The notes: generated from the sequence alone by a model not told the origin. 64,000 nucleotides of DNA from Parabacteroides timonensis (GCF_900128505.1 NZ_LT669940.1:1730764-1794763); one strand, 5' to 3'. Shown: positions 16,612-25,779, numbered from the stretch's first letter. Numbers and translations are program-made.

Positions 16612-17991
16612 TCAAATATCATATCTAATGAAAACAACTCCCCGTCCGGGTATAGTTATTTCTATCTCTTTATTTTCTATCACAACTTGTTTATTATTCC
16701 ATATATCATACAACCGAGAATTTTCTGTAAGAGTCAATACACTAATATCAAATTTCATATACTCTTTTCCAAAATCGGTTCTATTAAATATTCCTATCCA
16801 CCCTTTATTCGATTCAATATCCTTTACCTTCCATATTTCCACTCCATCTTTTTCAAAAATGAGTTTTCCCATTTTTCCATTTTGATTACATGCCAGAATT
16901 TCCGGATTTATCAACAAACTGTAAGAATACTCATCCATTGTCAACAAATCACCTCCTATCATCAAAGGAGAAGCAGACAAAGCACGCATCGTGATAAATG
17001 TTTTCATTTGATCCTTACTTAACTCACTTTCCCTGGTATATCCTTTTCCCGCATATAAAGCACTTTTACTTATGTCTTCTTTGTTTAATGTAGCCGGAGA
17101 CATTAATTGAAGTTTACCAAACGGTATCATATCCATATCCAGCCAAAATCCGGGAGTTTCATAACCACTCCATTTTTTCCATGCGGTGAAACATTTATCG
17201 ATATCAGATTGTGTATCCCATACATCACCGGTCACACGCAACATATTGGCTTGTTTATAAACATCAATATATTCTACCGGAGCACGATCACCTGGAGATA
17301 AACTGATTACCATATCCCTGCCACACTGCTTAACAGCATGAACCAATGCCTCTATCTCTTTCGGATAAGGAACAATATCGTCTACCTTTATGAAATCGAC
17401 ACCCCATGCAGCCAATTGGTCAATTAAGCTGTTATAAAAAGTCTGTGCACCGGGTTTAGACATATCCACTCCATAATTATAATGACACCAGTTACAGATA
17501 TTTACTGTATCTGCAATATCTCGTGCATGATAATCCGTTCCTTTAATAGGTAAATTCAACTCTACTGCCTTCCGAGGTATACCTCGCATCAGATGAAGGC
17601 CAAACTTCAACCCTTTTGCATGACATTTATTTATCAATTCAAGAAAGCCATTCGGAAAATAACAGATAGAAGGTTGTAACAATCCAAATTCATTAATATT
17701 TACATCTGAAGCATGTCGTTCTATAGAATAAATTGTTCCCGGCCGCAGTTTATATTCCCCAAACCAACCGTTATCTATCACAAAATATTCATAGCCGAAA
17801 GGCAGATATTTATCAGCCAATACTTCCAGATTATCAAATGCAGCCTTTTCGTGGAGATAGACTCCATAGCTATCAAAACTATTCCATCCCAAAGGAGGTT
17901 TTACAGCTAACGGACTTCCTTGAGCAAAACCACCACATACGTATAAAGGAAGTAAGGCTACTATAATCAATTGTTTAAATCTATTTTTCAC
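16612..17991 (-). CDS. GH27 alpha-galactosidase-like enzyme
   Basis: Family GH27. The signature PPLGWNSFDSYG is near the N-terminus, with KGLKFGLHLMRGIP in the middle, nucleophile region FIKVDD (Asp204/205 from the GTG start) and acid/base region LRVTGDVWDTQ. The C-terminal beta-domain is present. The longest frame reaches an ATG at 18054, but that start lies in a 15-bp hairpin arm between genes; the GTG at 17991 gives a proper signal peptide (KNRFKQLIIVALLPLYVCGGFAQ) and is preferred. It acts on terminal alpha-galactose, as in blood-group B or alpha-Gal epitopes of mucins. It is the first enzyme gene after susD in the PUL. Only moderately similar to the GH27 at 5642, so not a recent duplicate. 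Confidence 0.88.
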   Translation of the reverse strand: MKNRFKQLIIVALLPLYVCGGFAQGSPLAVKPPLGWNSFDSYGVYLHEKAAFDNLEVLADKYLPFGYEYFVIDNGWFGEYKLRPGTIYSIERHASDVNINEFGLLQPSICYFPNGFLELINKCHAKGLKFGLHLMRGIPRKAVELNLPIKGTDYHARDIADTVNICNWCHYNYGVDMSKPGAQTFYNSLIDQLAAWGVDFIKVDDIVPYPKEIEALVHAVKQCGRDMVISLSPGDRAPVEYIDVYKQANMLRVTGDVWDTQSDIDKCFTAWKKWSGYETPGFWLDMDMIPFGKLQLMSPATLNKEDISKSALYAGKGYTRESELSKDQMKTFITMRALSASPLMIGGDLLTMDEYSYSLLINPEILACNQNGKMGKLIFEKDGVEIWKVKDIESNKGWIGIFNRTDFGKEYMKFDISVLTLTENSRLYDIWNNKQVVIENKEIEITIPGRGVVFIRYDI

Positions 17992-18020
17992 AATTTTATA
18001 TATTAGATCGGAGACAAATA

Positions 18021-18069
18021 ATATGGCACACAGATAGAAGTCATTATAAAACAAATCTGTGTGCCATAT
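18021..18069 (-). terminator. 15-bp perfect hairpin between susD and GH27
   Basis: Arms ATATGGCACACAGAT and ATCTGTGTGCCATAT with a 19-nt loop, 14 nt after the susD stop on the minus strand. No strong T-tract follows, so it may be an attenuator or an mRNA-stabilising structure that lowers enzyme relative to SusCD expression. Confidence 0.6.
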
Positions 18070-18083
18070 CTATCCGAAGATAT

Positions 18084-19622
18084 TTAATAACCCGGATTAT
18101 TAACTCCTAAATTAGGATTCTTTATAAACTCTTCATCAGGAACTTTAAATAAGACATGATGCGGTTTTATGTTTGTTGCAGCTCTGGGATTTTCATCTTT
18201 CAAAGCCTGAACTGCATTATAAAGATAATCATACCCCCAATGGATCAGATACCAGCGACGGACACCTTCACCACATAATTCCCATCTGTTCTCGTTGACA
18301 ATCGCCTTCTTTATCTCTTCTTTGGATAAAGAAGAGGCATAATTATGACTACTATCTCCAAATGCCCGTTCACGTAAAACATTTAATAATGCAATAGCTT
18401 CCGCCGGTTTGTTCAGCTCATTTGCAGCCTCAGCCTGAATAAGATAAAGCTCAGCTAAACGAATATGATGAATATCACGACTTCCATTATTAGCTTTTTC
18501 ATCAAAAGCAATCCACTTCAACATATAATGCCCGGATCCACCGCCATCACCACCATCAAAAGTTATTTTTGTTCCGTCTGTCATCGTCAGTCCATTCCAA
18601 TCCATTATATCCTTACGGGTATCGCCTGCTTCAAAGCTTGCCAAAAGATTTTTTGTCGTATTAAACATCCCCCATCCCTGAAACAACTCCCCTGAAGAAG
18701 AGACAATTGTTCCGTCTGGACGAATAGCCTTTTTTCCTTCTTTGAACAAAGCATCTACTTTTCCACTTTCATCACGTCCACGAGGGTTTGTAAAAGAATG
18801 GATCTGACTACCTTTAACATCTGTCAAACCGGGGATAACAAATATCAATTCATCATTAAACTTATTCTTGAAGTCAAATATCTGATTAAAATCATTCAAT
18901 AATTTATGAGGAGACGATTGGATAACTTCTTTCGATAAATCATAAGCCTTCTGCCACTGGTTATCCAATAAACAAACTCGTGCCATTATAGATTTTGCAC
19001 TCCAGGATGTTACACGACCTTGATCTTTCACCTCTCTTTTTCCAGGTAACGTACTAGCTGCATACTCCAGATCTGCAATAATTTGTTCCAATACTTCTGA
19101 TTTCGGAGTACGTGCAACGGTAGAGACTTCTTCTACATTCAACTCATCCAGCCACATTGGAACATCTCCCCACATCAACACCAGGTTGTTATAGAAAAAT
19201 GCTCTCAGGAAACGAGCTTCTGCTATAATACTATTTTTAAACTCTTCTTTCAATGCAGACTTTTCTGTACGAGCAATCACCATATTGGCCGAACCGATTG
19301 CCGCATAATGATTTTTCCAAAAAGTAGAATATTCAACTGTCGGAGCATCCATTTGGTAGTATTGATAAACATCTACACGCGGACTTTGTCTCGTAACCAT
19401 ATTATCTACACCAATATCTGCAATGAAAATTTTTTCATAATCACCTATATATATATCATGTAAATAACCATATACGCCATATAACGCAGATGTTACCTCA
19501 TCTTCCGTATTAAAGAAACCTTGTGGTGAAACAAAATCTTTCGGATCCTCATTCAACAGATTACTGCATGAGTTGAATGATAAAACCATCAGTACCAGTA
19601 AATTTATTATTATTCGTTTCAT
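18084..19622 (-). CDS. SusD/RagB-family glycan-binding lipoprotein
   Basis: 512 residues, lipoprotein signal MKRIIINLLVLMVLSFNSC (Cys19), then the SusD start motif NEDPKDFVSPQGFF. The tetratricopeptide-like helical core (WKNHYAAIGSANMVIA, AEARFLRAFFYNNLVLMWGDVPM) and the C-terminal block (LAELYLIQAEAANELNK, ENRWELCGEGVRRWYLI) are intact. SusD proteins form the lid of the SusC transporter and bind the incoming glycan at the surface. It starts 20 nt after the stop of the STN-type SusC upstream, so both are co-transcribed. The enzymes that follow suggest a sulfated, alpha-GlcNAc/alpha-Gal-bearing glycan. Confidence 0.95.
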   Translation of the reverse strand: MKRIIINLLVLMVLSFNSCSNLLNEDPKDFVSPQGFFNTEDEVTSALYGVYGYLHDIYIGDYEKIFIADIGVDNMVTRQSPRVDVYQYYQMDAPTVEYSTFWKNHYAAIGSANMVIARTEKSALKEEFKNSIIAEARFLRAFFYNNLVLMWGDVPMWLDELNVEEVSTVARTPKSEVLEQIIADLEYAASTLPGKREVKDQGRVTSWSAKSIMARVCLLDNQWQKAYDLSKEVIQSSPHKLLNDFNQIFDFKNKFNDELIFVIPGLTDVKGSQIHSFTNPRGRDESGKVDALFKEGKKAIRPDGTIVSSSGELFQGWGMFNTTKNLLASFEAGDTRKDIMDWNGLTMTDGTKITFDGGDGGGSGHYMLKWIAFDEKANNGSRDIHHIRLAELYLIQAEAANELNKPAEAIALLNVLRERAFGDSSHNYASSLSKEEIKKAIVNENRWELCGEGVRRWYLIHWGYDYLYNAVQALKDENPRAATNIKPHHVLFKVPDEEFIKNPNLGVNNPGY

Positions 19623-19642
19623 TTCAAATACGTATTAAATTA

Positions 19643-22600
19643 TTAAAACTGTGCTTTTAAACCAATCAGGAATGTTCTACTCTGAGGATAAGCATTTTGA
19701 TCAAATCCCCGGCGTGTAGCTTCCGTTTCCAAATCTCCCACATTCACATCCGGTGAGTAACCGAAATATTTAGTCAGTGTAAACACATTGGAAACCGTTC
19801 CATAGACCTGTAATGACTTTAACACATTTTGCTTTGGCAATGGGATATCATATTGCACATTTATATTCTTCAAACGCAGATAAGAACCATCGTGTAAATA
19901 TAAACTACATCCGCCGTTAAATTCTCCACCGGCATACGTATCAAAGATATTGGTAAAAGCGCTACCTGCTTTAGGATAATATCCATTAGGGTTACTTTCG
20001 CTCCAACGATCCCGGTTTCTGCCATAAACATTCCCATTAAATCCTGTATCCATACCTCTTCCCGATAAGTCGTACACATCATTGCCATAACTGAAGTCAA
20101 AGAACAAACCGAATGTAAAACGTCTGAAAGTAAAATCATTGCCAAAACCTCCATAGAATTTAGGTTCAGCATTTCCTATGATCTGTCCATCATGTATATT
20201 AATAATATCATCATCATTCAGGTCCTCCAGTTTAGGATCACCAGGTTTATGTTTGGAACCTTCGGTAATCTCATTTTCTTTCCATGTTCCCAAATACTTT
20301 ACACCAAAGAAAGTTCCCATCGGTTCACCAACGATCAATCGAGATCCCCTTCCATTTTCAAGGAAGTCCTTTCCACCAAGATCCAGTATCTTATTCCTGT
20401 TTGCTGAAATTGAGAGATTTGTTGACCATTTAAAGTCCTTCTTATCGATATTAACAGAATTCACTGAAATCTCAAATCCCTGATTTCTTACAGCACCGAC
20501 ATTTTCGAGTATAGATTCAAAACCTGTTTGGTATGGCAACTCTCTCTTAAGAAGCAAGTCGGTTGTCTTTTTATAATAATAATCGATCTCCAAGCCTAAA
20601 CGCCCTTCCAAAAAACCGGCATCTAAACCGACATCTACCTGTTTTGTTTTCTCCCAACCCAGATTCTTATTTGCAGAACTTTCTGGGGCAAACGAAATAA
20701 CTTCTTGTCCACCTATCACAGTAGAACCACTCTTCAATTTATCAATCACTGAATAGGGATCAATAGCCTGGCTACCGGAAGTTCCGTAAGAAGCTCTTAA
20801 TTTCAGATTTGAAAACAAATTAAGAGATTTGATGAACTCTTCTTCCGATGCTCTCCATGCCAATGCTACTGAAGGGAAAAAGGCCCATTTATTACCTTCC
20901 GAAAGCCGAGAAGAACCATCCTGACGGCCGGACACTGTCAACATATATCTACTCTTATACGTGTAATTTGCTCTAAACAGATAAGAGACCAATCCCCATT
21001 CCTTTTCGCCAGTCTGAATATCACGTGTTACAGGATCACCGGTTTCCATTGCATGATATAAACTTACATCATTTTTAAAACCACTTGCTGAACCTTCCAA
21101 AAATTCGTATTGATACTTCTGCCAGGTGAAACCGCCTAATGCAGAAATAAAATGATCTCCTAATGTAATATTGTAACTGATTGTATTTTCATTCTGATAA
21201 GTAATAGGAAACTCAGTACGAACCTTTGCGTAACCACCTGTTTTATTAAAAACACGAGTTGGCAGATTTACCGATTCATATCGATTCTGTTTGCTATTAC
21301 TGATATCAAAACCGAAAGAAGACTTTAATACCAGATTTTTAAAGAGTGTCAATTGCGCATATACATTCCCCAGCCCTCTAAATTTTCTTGTCTTATCCTG
21401 AATGTATTCACGCTGGGCAACCGGACTATTATAAACATTACCACTGATTTGATTGACATCGAAATAAGATCCATCTTCATTGTATATCGGTGCAGTAGGT
21501 AGCAAATCATGTCCACCGACAAACGGATTATCCCGATTCGTCATAGAAGCGGTTAGTGTGGCTCCCAACTGGAATGCTTTTCCTATTTTCTGATCGACAT
21601 TGAAACGTATTTGGTAACGCTCAAAACCAGACTCATACATAATACCTTCCTGGTTGAAGTAGTTCATTGACAAATAATAATTACCGTCCTTCATTGACTT
21701 GGATAAACTCAAATTATGGTCGGTGATAGGAGCTGACGAACGAAACATCTGATCCTGCCAATTAGTATTATTCACTTGAGAAGGATCTTTAAACGGATGT
21801 GGACGACCATAATATTCAGCATATTCATTCTGAAAAACAGCAGCTTCCGACCCATTCAGAAGATCCAGCTTTTTAACCGGTGTCTGTAATCCATAATATC
21901 CACTATAAGTCAACTTCAGCCCTTCTGCTCCATCTCCTCTCTTAGTAGTAATTAAAATTACACCGTTTGCACCACGAGATCCATATATAGCTGTAGATGA
22001 TGCATCTTTCAGTACTTCAATAGAAGCAATATCCGCCGGATTTATCGTGCTTAAATCACCTCCTCCAATAATGCCATCGATAACATATAAAGGCTCATTA
22101 CCTGCATTAATAGAATTACCACCACGAATACGAATTGTTGTACTAGCACCAGGAGAACCGTTTGCTGATGTTATTTGCATACCACTGACACGTCCCTGCA
22201 AAGCTTGGTCAATACGAGATACCGGCATACTCTCAATTGCTGCAGCTTTCACTGTGCCGACCGATCCGGTCAAATCACTTTTACGAACTACACCGTAACC
22301 CACTACTACAATTTCGTCCAGCTTTTGTGTATCCTCAGATAAAGTGATATCAATCCTACTTTCTGCTCCAATCGCTATCTCTTTACTTAAATAACCGATA
22401 TAGGATATAAGTAATATTCCAGTATCCGGCACATCCAGAGAAAAATCTCCGTCCACTCCCGTTATAGTACCATTAGTTGTTCCCTTCACAACTACATTTG
22501 CCCCGATAATTGGTTCTCCGTTATTATCACGGATAATACCTGTCAATTTCTTATTTTGCTGAATTGCCTGTGGTTCGAAAGAAACGATACGGCTCCGACT

Positions 22601-22939
22601 CACTGAAATCGTATTATTTATCTTCTTAAAATACAATCCGGTTTGTTGTGATAATTCATCTAAAATAGCATCTATAGAACCATTCTTAATCTGTACATTG
22701 ACATTTTTCAAGTCTTTCAGTACTGATTCGTCATAAAAGAAATTAAAACCAGTGATTTTACTCAGTTGTTCAAAAGCATCGCTCACTGAAGTTTGCTTCA
22801 CGACATAAGTGATATTGTTTTCTTTAAGACTCTGCCCCCAAACTCCCTCCGCACAAAGTAACTGGGAAGATAAAGCAATAGCGCATACGGTTAACGAAGT
22901 TCGCATAACAGTCTTGTTTAATATTAGATTATAATTCAT
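19643..22939 (-). CDS. SusC/RagA TonB-dependent transporter with STN domain
   Basis: 1098 residues. A signal peptide is followed by an STN (secretin/TonB short N-terminal) domain at ~42-112 (YVVKQTSVSDAFEQLSKITG), a CarboxypepD_reg-like domain at ~125-205 (TGIIRDNNGEPIIGANVVVKG), the TonB box DEIVVVGYG from Asp208, a plug (~218-335) and a 22-strand-type barrel ending in LIGLKAQF. The STN domain signals substrate occupancy to a FecR anti-sigma, so this transporter belongs to an ECF/FecR regulatory circuit, and fecR indeed lies upstream on the same strand. It imports oligosaccharides from the target glycan. A second start at residue 12 (MRTSLTV) is possible. Confidence 0.96.
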   Translation of the reverse strand: MNYNLILNKTVMRTSLTVCAIALSSQLLCAEGVWGQSLKENNITYVVKQTSVSDAFEQLSKITGFNFFYDESVLKDLKNVNVQIKNGSIDAILDELSQQTGLYFKKINNTISVSRSRIVSFEPQAIQQNKKLTGIIRDNNGEPIIGANVVVKGTTNGTITGVDGDFSLDVPDTGILLISYIGYLSKEIAIGAESRIDITLSEDTQKLDEIVVVGYGVVRKSDLTGSVGTVKAAAIESMPVSRIDQALQGRVSGMQITSANGSPGASTTIRIRGGNSINAGNEPLYVIDGIIGGGDLSTINPADIASIEVLKDASSTAIYGSRGANGVILITTKRGDGAEGLKLTYSGYYGLQTPVKKLDLLNGSEAAVFQNEYAEYYGRPHPFKDPSQVNNTNWQDQMFRSSAPITDHNLSLSKSMKDGNYYLSMNYFNQEGIMYESGFERYQIRFNVDQKIGKAFQLGATLTASMTNRDNPFVGGHDLLPTAPIYNEDGSYFDVNQISGNVYNSPVAQREYIQDKTRKFRGLGNVYAQLTLFKNLVLKSSFGFDISNSKQNRYESVNLPTRVFNKTGGYAKVRTEFPITYQNENTISYNITLGDHFISALGGFTWQKYQYEFLEGSASGFKNDVSLYHAMETGDPVTRDIQTGEKEWGLVSYLFRANYTYKSRYMLTVSGRQDGSSRLSEGNKWAFFPSVALAWRASEEEFIKSLNLFSNLKLRASYGTSGSQAIDPYSVIDKLKSGSTVIGGQEVISFAPESSANKNLGWEKTKQVDVGLDAGFLEGRLGLEIDYYYKKTTDLLLKRELPYQTGFESILENVGAVRNQGFEISVNSVNIDKKDFKWSTNLSISANRNKILDLGGKDFLENGRGSRLIVGEPMGTFFGVKYLGTWKENEITEGSKHKPGDPKLEDLNDDDIINIHDGQIIGNAEPKFYGGFGNDFTFRRFTFGLFFDFSYGNDVYDLSGRGMDTGFNGNVYGRNRDRWSESNPNGYYPKAGSAFTNIFDTYAGGEFNGGCSLYLHDGSYLRLKNINVQYDIPLPKQNVLKSLQVYGTVSNVFTLTKYFGYSPDVNVGDLETEATRRGFDQNAYPQSRTFLIGLKAQF

Positions 22940-23042
22940 ACATTTGTAATGTTTTAATGAATGATGTTTGTTAAGACAGGCAGAAAATCCTTACAACCCA
23001 GTGGCTCAATACTGTTTTAAAGGTTTCTGCTGAAAATTAATG

Positions 23043-23072
23043 AAAGCAGCGGTGTGACAGCACTGCTGCTTT
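23043..23072 (-). terminator. Hairpin after fecR
   Basis: AAAGCAGCGGTG and CACTGCTGCTTT, 11 of 12 pairs, 6-nt loop. Placed between fecR and susC on the minus strand; the stronger T-tract is on the plus strand. Confidence 0.5.
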
Positions 23073-23127
23073 TTTAATACGTTGTTTCCTGGTATTCTAC
23101 ATAGGCATTCTCATTAATAGGTTCGAC

Positions 23128-24147
23128 TTAAAGTTTATCATATATAATTATATTATCCCCTTCCTGACGGCTATGGAGGCCGGTAGTAAAGCAAATGGCC
23201 TCGATAACCGCTTCTATATTTTTATTATCGTGTGTCCCGGTAATTTTATAATCGCGATTCTTACATTGCAGAATCACCTTGCAGTTGTATGTGCGGTTGA
23301 TAGTTTTTATTACCTCCCGGATCGGTTCTTTGTTGAAGTATAAAGAACCCTGTATCCATTTAATATAGTTGTTTTCCTGAATGGTTTCCTTGCTGACATT
23401 ACCGTCTACCTTATTGACAGAAAGATGTTCGTTGGGAGACACGGACAACTGAAGATCCTGATCGTCTACATTAACACGAACCTTACCGGTCGATACGGTC
23501 AGTTTTATAAAATCGTCTTCTTTGTATGATTTAAAATCGAAGGAAGTACCCAACACCCTGACCCGGGCTTCTCCACTCTTTATGATGAAGGGTTTATTCG
23601 GATCAGGAGCCACATCAAAAAAGCCTTCTCCTTCCATTTCCAGGACACGTTCTTCCTTATTGAAGTCGGCAGGAATGCGTAACTTGGTATCGGAGTTAAG
23701 GATAATTTTTGTGCCATCAGACAACACTATATTTTTCTTTTCTCCTTTATTGGAAACCTTTTCCGTGTAAGTAAGCTGCGGAGACGGACGGTCGAGTACT
23801 TTCAATAATCCGAATGTTACACTGAATGCCAGGATCAATATAGCAGCAATACGATAAAAACCGTTTAAACGGTTTTTATCTCTAACCTCAGGGTTAGAGA
23901 TTTTCCTATCCTTTCTTTTTACTCCAGATAAAAGTAAAGAAACCTCTTCATGCAATTCTTTTTCCCTTTCACCTTCCGGTCGGGACATATTTTTATCGAT
24001 GGTCTCCCACAAAGGCTTAACCACCAGATCAAGTTCTGCATGATTATCCGGCGACTTCAACCAGTGAAGCAATGCGTGCAATTCCTGCTCCGAACATTGG
24101 TTCTTTATGTATTTCTGCAGGAGTAATATGATGATTGTATCTTGCAT
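23128..24147 (-). CDS. FecR-family anti-sigma factor
   Basis: 339 residues from ATG 24147 (MQDTIIILLLQ); a longer frame to 24201 lacks support. The N-terminal ~75 residues form the anti-sigma helical part with the HALLHWLKSPDN segment. One membrane helix lies near residues 95-117 (FYRIAAILILAFSVTFGLL). The FecR domain (~130-225) contains LSDGTKIILNSDTKLRIP and GEGFFDVAPDPNKPFII, and the C-terminal DUF4974-type domain (~260-335) contains YFNKEPIREVIKTINRTYNC. It binds the STN domain of SusC across the periplasm and releases an ECF sigma. It lies directly upstream of the STN-type susC; no sigma gene is adjacent, the nearest being 12290-12877 on the other strand. Confidence 0.93.
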   Translation of the reverse strand: MQDTIIILLLQKYIKNQCSEQELHALLHWLKSPDNHAELDLVVKPLWETIDKNMSRPEGEREKELHEEVSLLLSGVKRKDRKISNPEVRDKNRLNGFYRIAAILILAFSVTFGLLKVLDRPSPQLTYTEKVSNKGEKKNIVLSDGTKIILNSDTKLRIPADFNKEERVLEMEGEGFFDVAPDPNKPFIIKSGEARVRVLGTSFDFKSYKEDDFIKLTVSTGKVRVNVDDQDLQLSVSPNEHLSVNKVDGNVSKETIQENNYIKWIQGSLYFNKEPIREVIKTINRTYNCKVILQCKNRDYKITGTHDNKNIEAVIEAICFTTGLHSRQEGDNIIIYDKL

Positions 24148-24251
24148 ATATATCTTTATTAGACGACCGTTTTCCAGTCCGTTTATAAAGGATACACACA
24201 ATACTTTCTTATCTAGGGGTAAGCATTACACATTTAACACATATTAATGTT

Positions 24252-24528
24252 TTAAAAGTTATATCTCTTATCCCACCATAACCTTGTTCCGGCATTATCC
24301 GGTCCATCCAAAGCCGTTACCAATGAATTATACGTTACCTTCTTCCACAACGTTCGTACCCGGTAATGGTTTACCTTCGGCATCTACAACCCTCCCTGTG
24401 ATCTTTCTTTCCAAAGGAAATACTCCGACATTACCGATAATCGGTACGGTCGGAGTATTCTCTCCTTTTGCATATACTGATAATAACAATAGTAAGAACG
24501 TTACTATCCGTTTCCATTGAAAATACAT
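24252..24528 (-). pseudogene. susC 5' remnant (signal peptide + start of CarboxypepD_reg domain)
   Basis: A 66-codon frame from ATG 24528: signal peptide (MYFQWKRIVTFLLLLLSVYA), a linker, and then ITGRVVDAEGKPLPGTNVV, the opening strands of the CarboxypepD_reg-like domain that starts SusC proteins. It stops at 24328, about 20 residues into the domain. One base out of frame, codons continue to 24252 and end DGPDNAGTRLWWDKRYNF before a stop; an aromatic last residue is usual for outer-membrane barrels, so this could be the fused end of the same lost gene (speculative). The remnant keeps a good promoter (24559-24588) and lies ~100 bp before fecR, so its transcript may run into fecR. Confidence 0.6.
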
Positions 24529-24558
24529 ATTGCTTATTTAATTATCCCTCAATAACGA

Positions 24559-24588
24559 CAAAGGTATACAAAAAAGCAATACAACAAA
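24559..24588 (-). promoter_or_regulatory. Complete Bacteroidota promoter (-33 TTTG, -7 TACCTTTG)
   Basis: The minus strand reads TTTG (24585-24588), 18 nt, then TACCTTTG (24559-24566). The -33 box lies in the first unit of a 13-bp tandem repeat. Initiation would be about 25 nt upstream of the susC remnant. Confidence 0.65.
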
Positions 24589-24626
24589 GCAATACAACAA
24601 AGCAATACAACAAAGCAATACAACAA
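24575..24626. repeat. Perfect 13-bp tandem repeat, 4 copies
   Basis: AGCAATACAACAA repeated four times without a mismatch (24575, 24588, 24601, 24614), then a diverged start of a fifth. On the minus strand each copy boundary yields a TTTG. Confidence 0.9.
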
Positions 24627-24660
24627 AGTAAAGCTTTGATTTTTAAACATTCTGGTTTAA

Positions 24661-25779
24661 TTAATCAGCAAAGAAATCCAAACTCCACTTATCTATCCAC
24701 TTCAATACCGGCAATCCGTTCTCAAATTGGATCGGAAGCCAGATATAACGGGCATCGGAAGGATGCTTCGGCATCCACCGGTCAGCCATAAAGACAAATG
24801 CATCTTTTTTCCCGGCCACAGGAAAAATAAACGTGCTTTGCGAATGAAAAGTCAGTTCGGCATCAGCTCCCCGGCAAGGGTTAGGGTGTTGCGTCCAAGG
24901 CCCCCAGATAGAGGATGCTGTAAACATACGCGCTTCATTCGGATCCCACCCTGTGCAGCCGGAAGTTATCAAATAATAGGTACCATTTTTCTTAAAGATA
25001 GCCGGAGCTTCATTATGTCCTCCGGGGAAAATACGGATATATCTTCCTGTATGTCCCTGATAATCGTCTGTCAACTCGGCAATATTCAAAGTCAGGTTTT
25101 CTTCCGAAGAATAGATGTGATATGCCTTTTGGTCGTCATCCACATAGATCGTCATATCACGCGACATCTGGCCACCTTCCATATCCCGGCGAACAAACAA
25201 GCCTTCTTCCACGGCTTTACGCCACTCGGGTGTCCACCATTCAGCAAAATCGTCCGCTGTTACTTTTAAATAACGGTATTCTTCCGGTATATTCTCCGGC
25301 CAAAAACCGGCACAAGGACGGTAGGAACGGATAAAACGATAAGGACCTGTAATCTTGTCGCTTACTGCTATCCCTACACGGGCCGCCGCATATCCTTTAC
25401 CTTTCAGTTCCAGATGAAACCACATCACATATTTGTTTGTCTTTTCATTATATACCACCTTGGGACGTTCCAGTATGCAACCGCTTTCAATATCACTGTA
25501 GGAACCTTCCGGCATGACAGGCAGCGCGATCCCTTCGTTCTTCCAGTGAACAAGATCCCGTGAAGAATAACAAGTCACACCATTCAGCGCGACACTGGTC
25601 GTATCACTCTTATATTCTCCAAACCAATAATAAGTATTATCGGCATAAAGCATACCGCCTCCATGGGCATTCACATGGACACCTTTATCATCGGGCCAGA
25701 TAGTGCCGGGTACTATATCCTGTGCCTGACTTGACAGGCACAGGATAACAAAAATCATCAGACTGACTATTCTTTTCAT
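24661..25779 (-). CDS. GH43-like glycoside hydrolase (possible exo-beta-1,3-galactanase)
   Basis: 372 residues from ATG 25779 (a TTG four codons upstream is less likely). Signal peptide MKRIVSLMIFVILCLSSQAQ. A five-bladed propeller follows: VNAHGGGMLYADNTYYWFGE, then CYSSRDLVHWKNEG, LERPKVVYNEKTNKYVMWFH, SRDMTIYVDDDQKAYHIYSSE and HNEAPAIFKKNGTYYLITSGCTGW. The acid residue of the catalytic set is probably Glu in HNEAP. The NAHGGG start and TSGCTGW block recall the GH43 group that includes exo-beta-1,3-galactanases acting on arabinogalactan; this is from memory and the linkage is uncertain. It is the last gene of the HTCS-associated PUL, 18 nt after susD. Confidence 0.82.
   Translation of the reverse strand: MKRIVSLMIFVILCLSSQAQDIVPGTIWPDDKGVHVNAHGGGMLYADNTYYWFGEYKSDTTSVALNGVTCYSSRDLVHWKNEGIALPVMPEGSYSDIESGCILERPKVVYNEKTNKYVMWFHLELKGKGYAAARVGIAVSDKITGPYRFIRSYRPCAGFWPENIPEEYRYLKVTADDFAEWWTPEWRKAVEEGLFVRRDMEGGQMSRDMTIYVDDDQKAYHIYSSEENLTLNIAELTDDYQGHTGRYIRIFPGGHNEAPAIFKKNGTYYLITSGCTGWDPNEARMFTASSIWGPWTQHPNPCRGADAELTFHSQSTFIFPVAGKKDAFVFMADRWMPKHPSDARYIWLPIQFENGLPVLKWIDKWSLDFFAD

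Noticed and set aside
24575..24626. CRISPR-like array
   Set aside because: Units are 13 bp and contiguous, with no spacers and no cas genes nearby.
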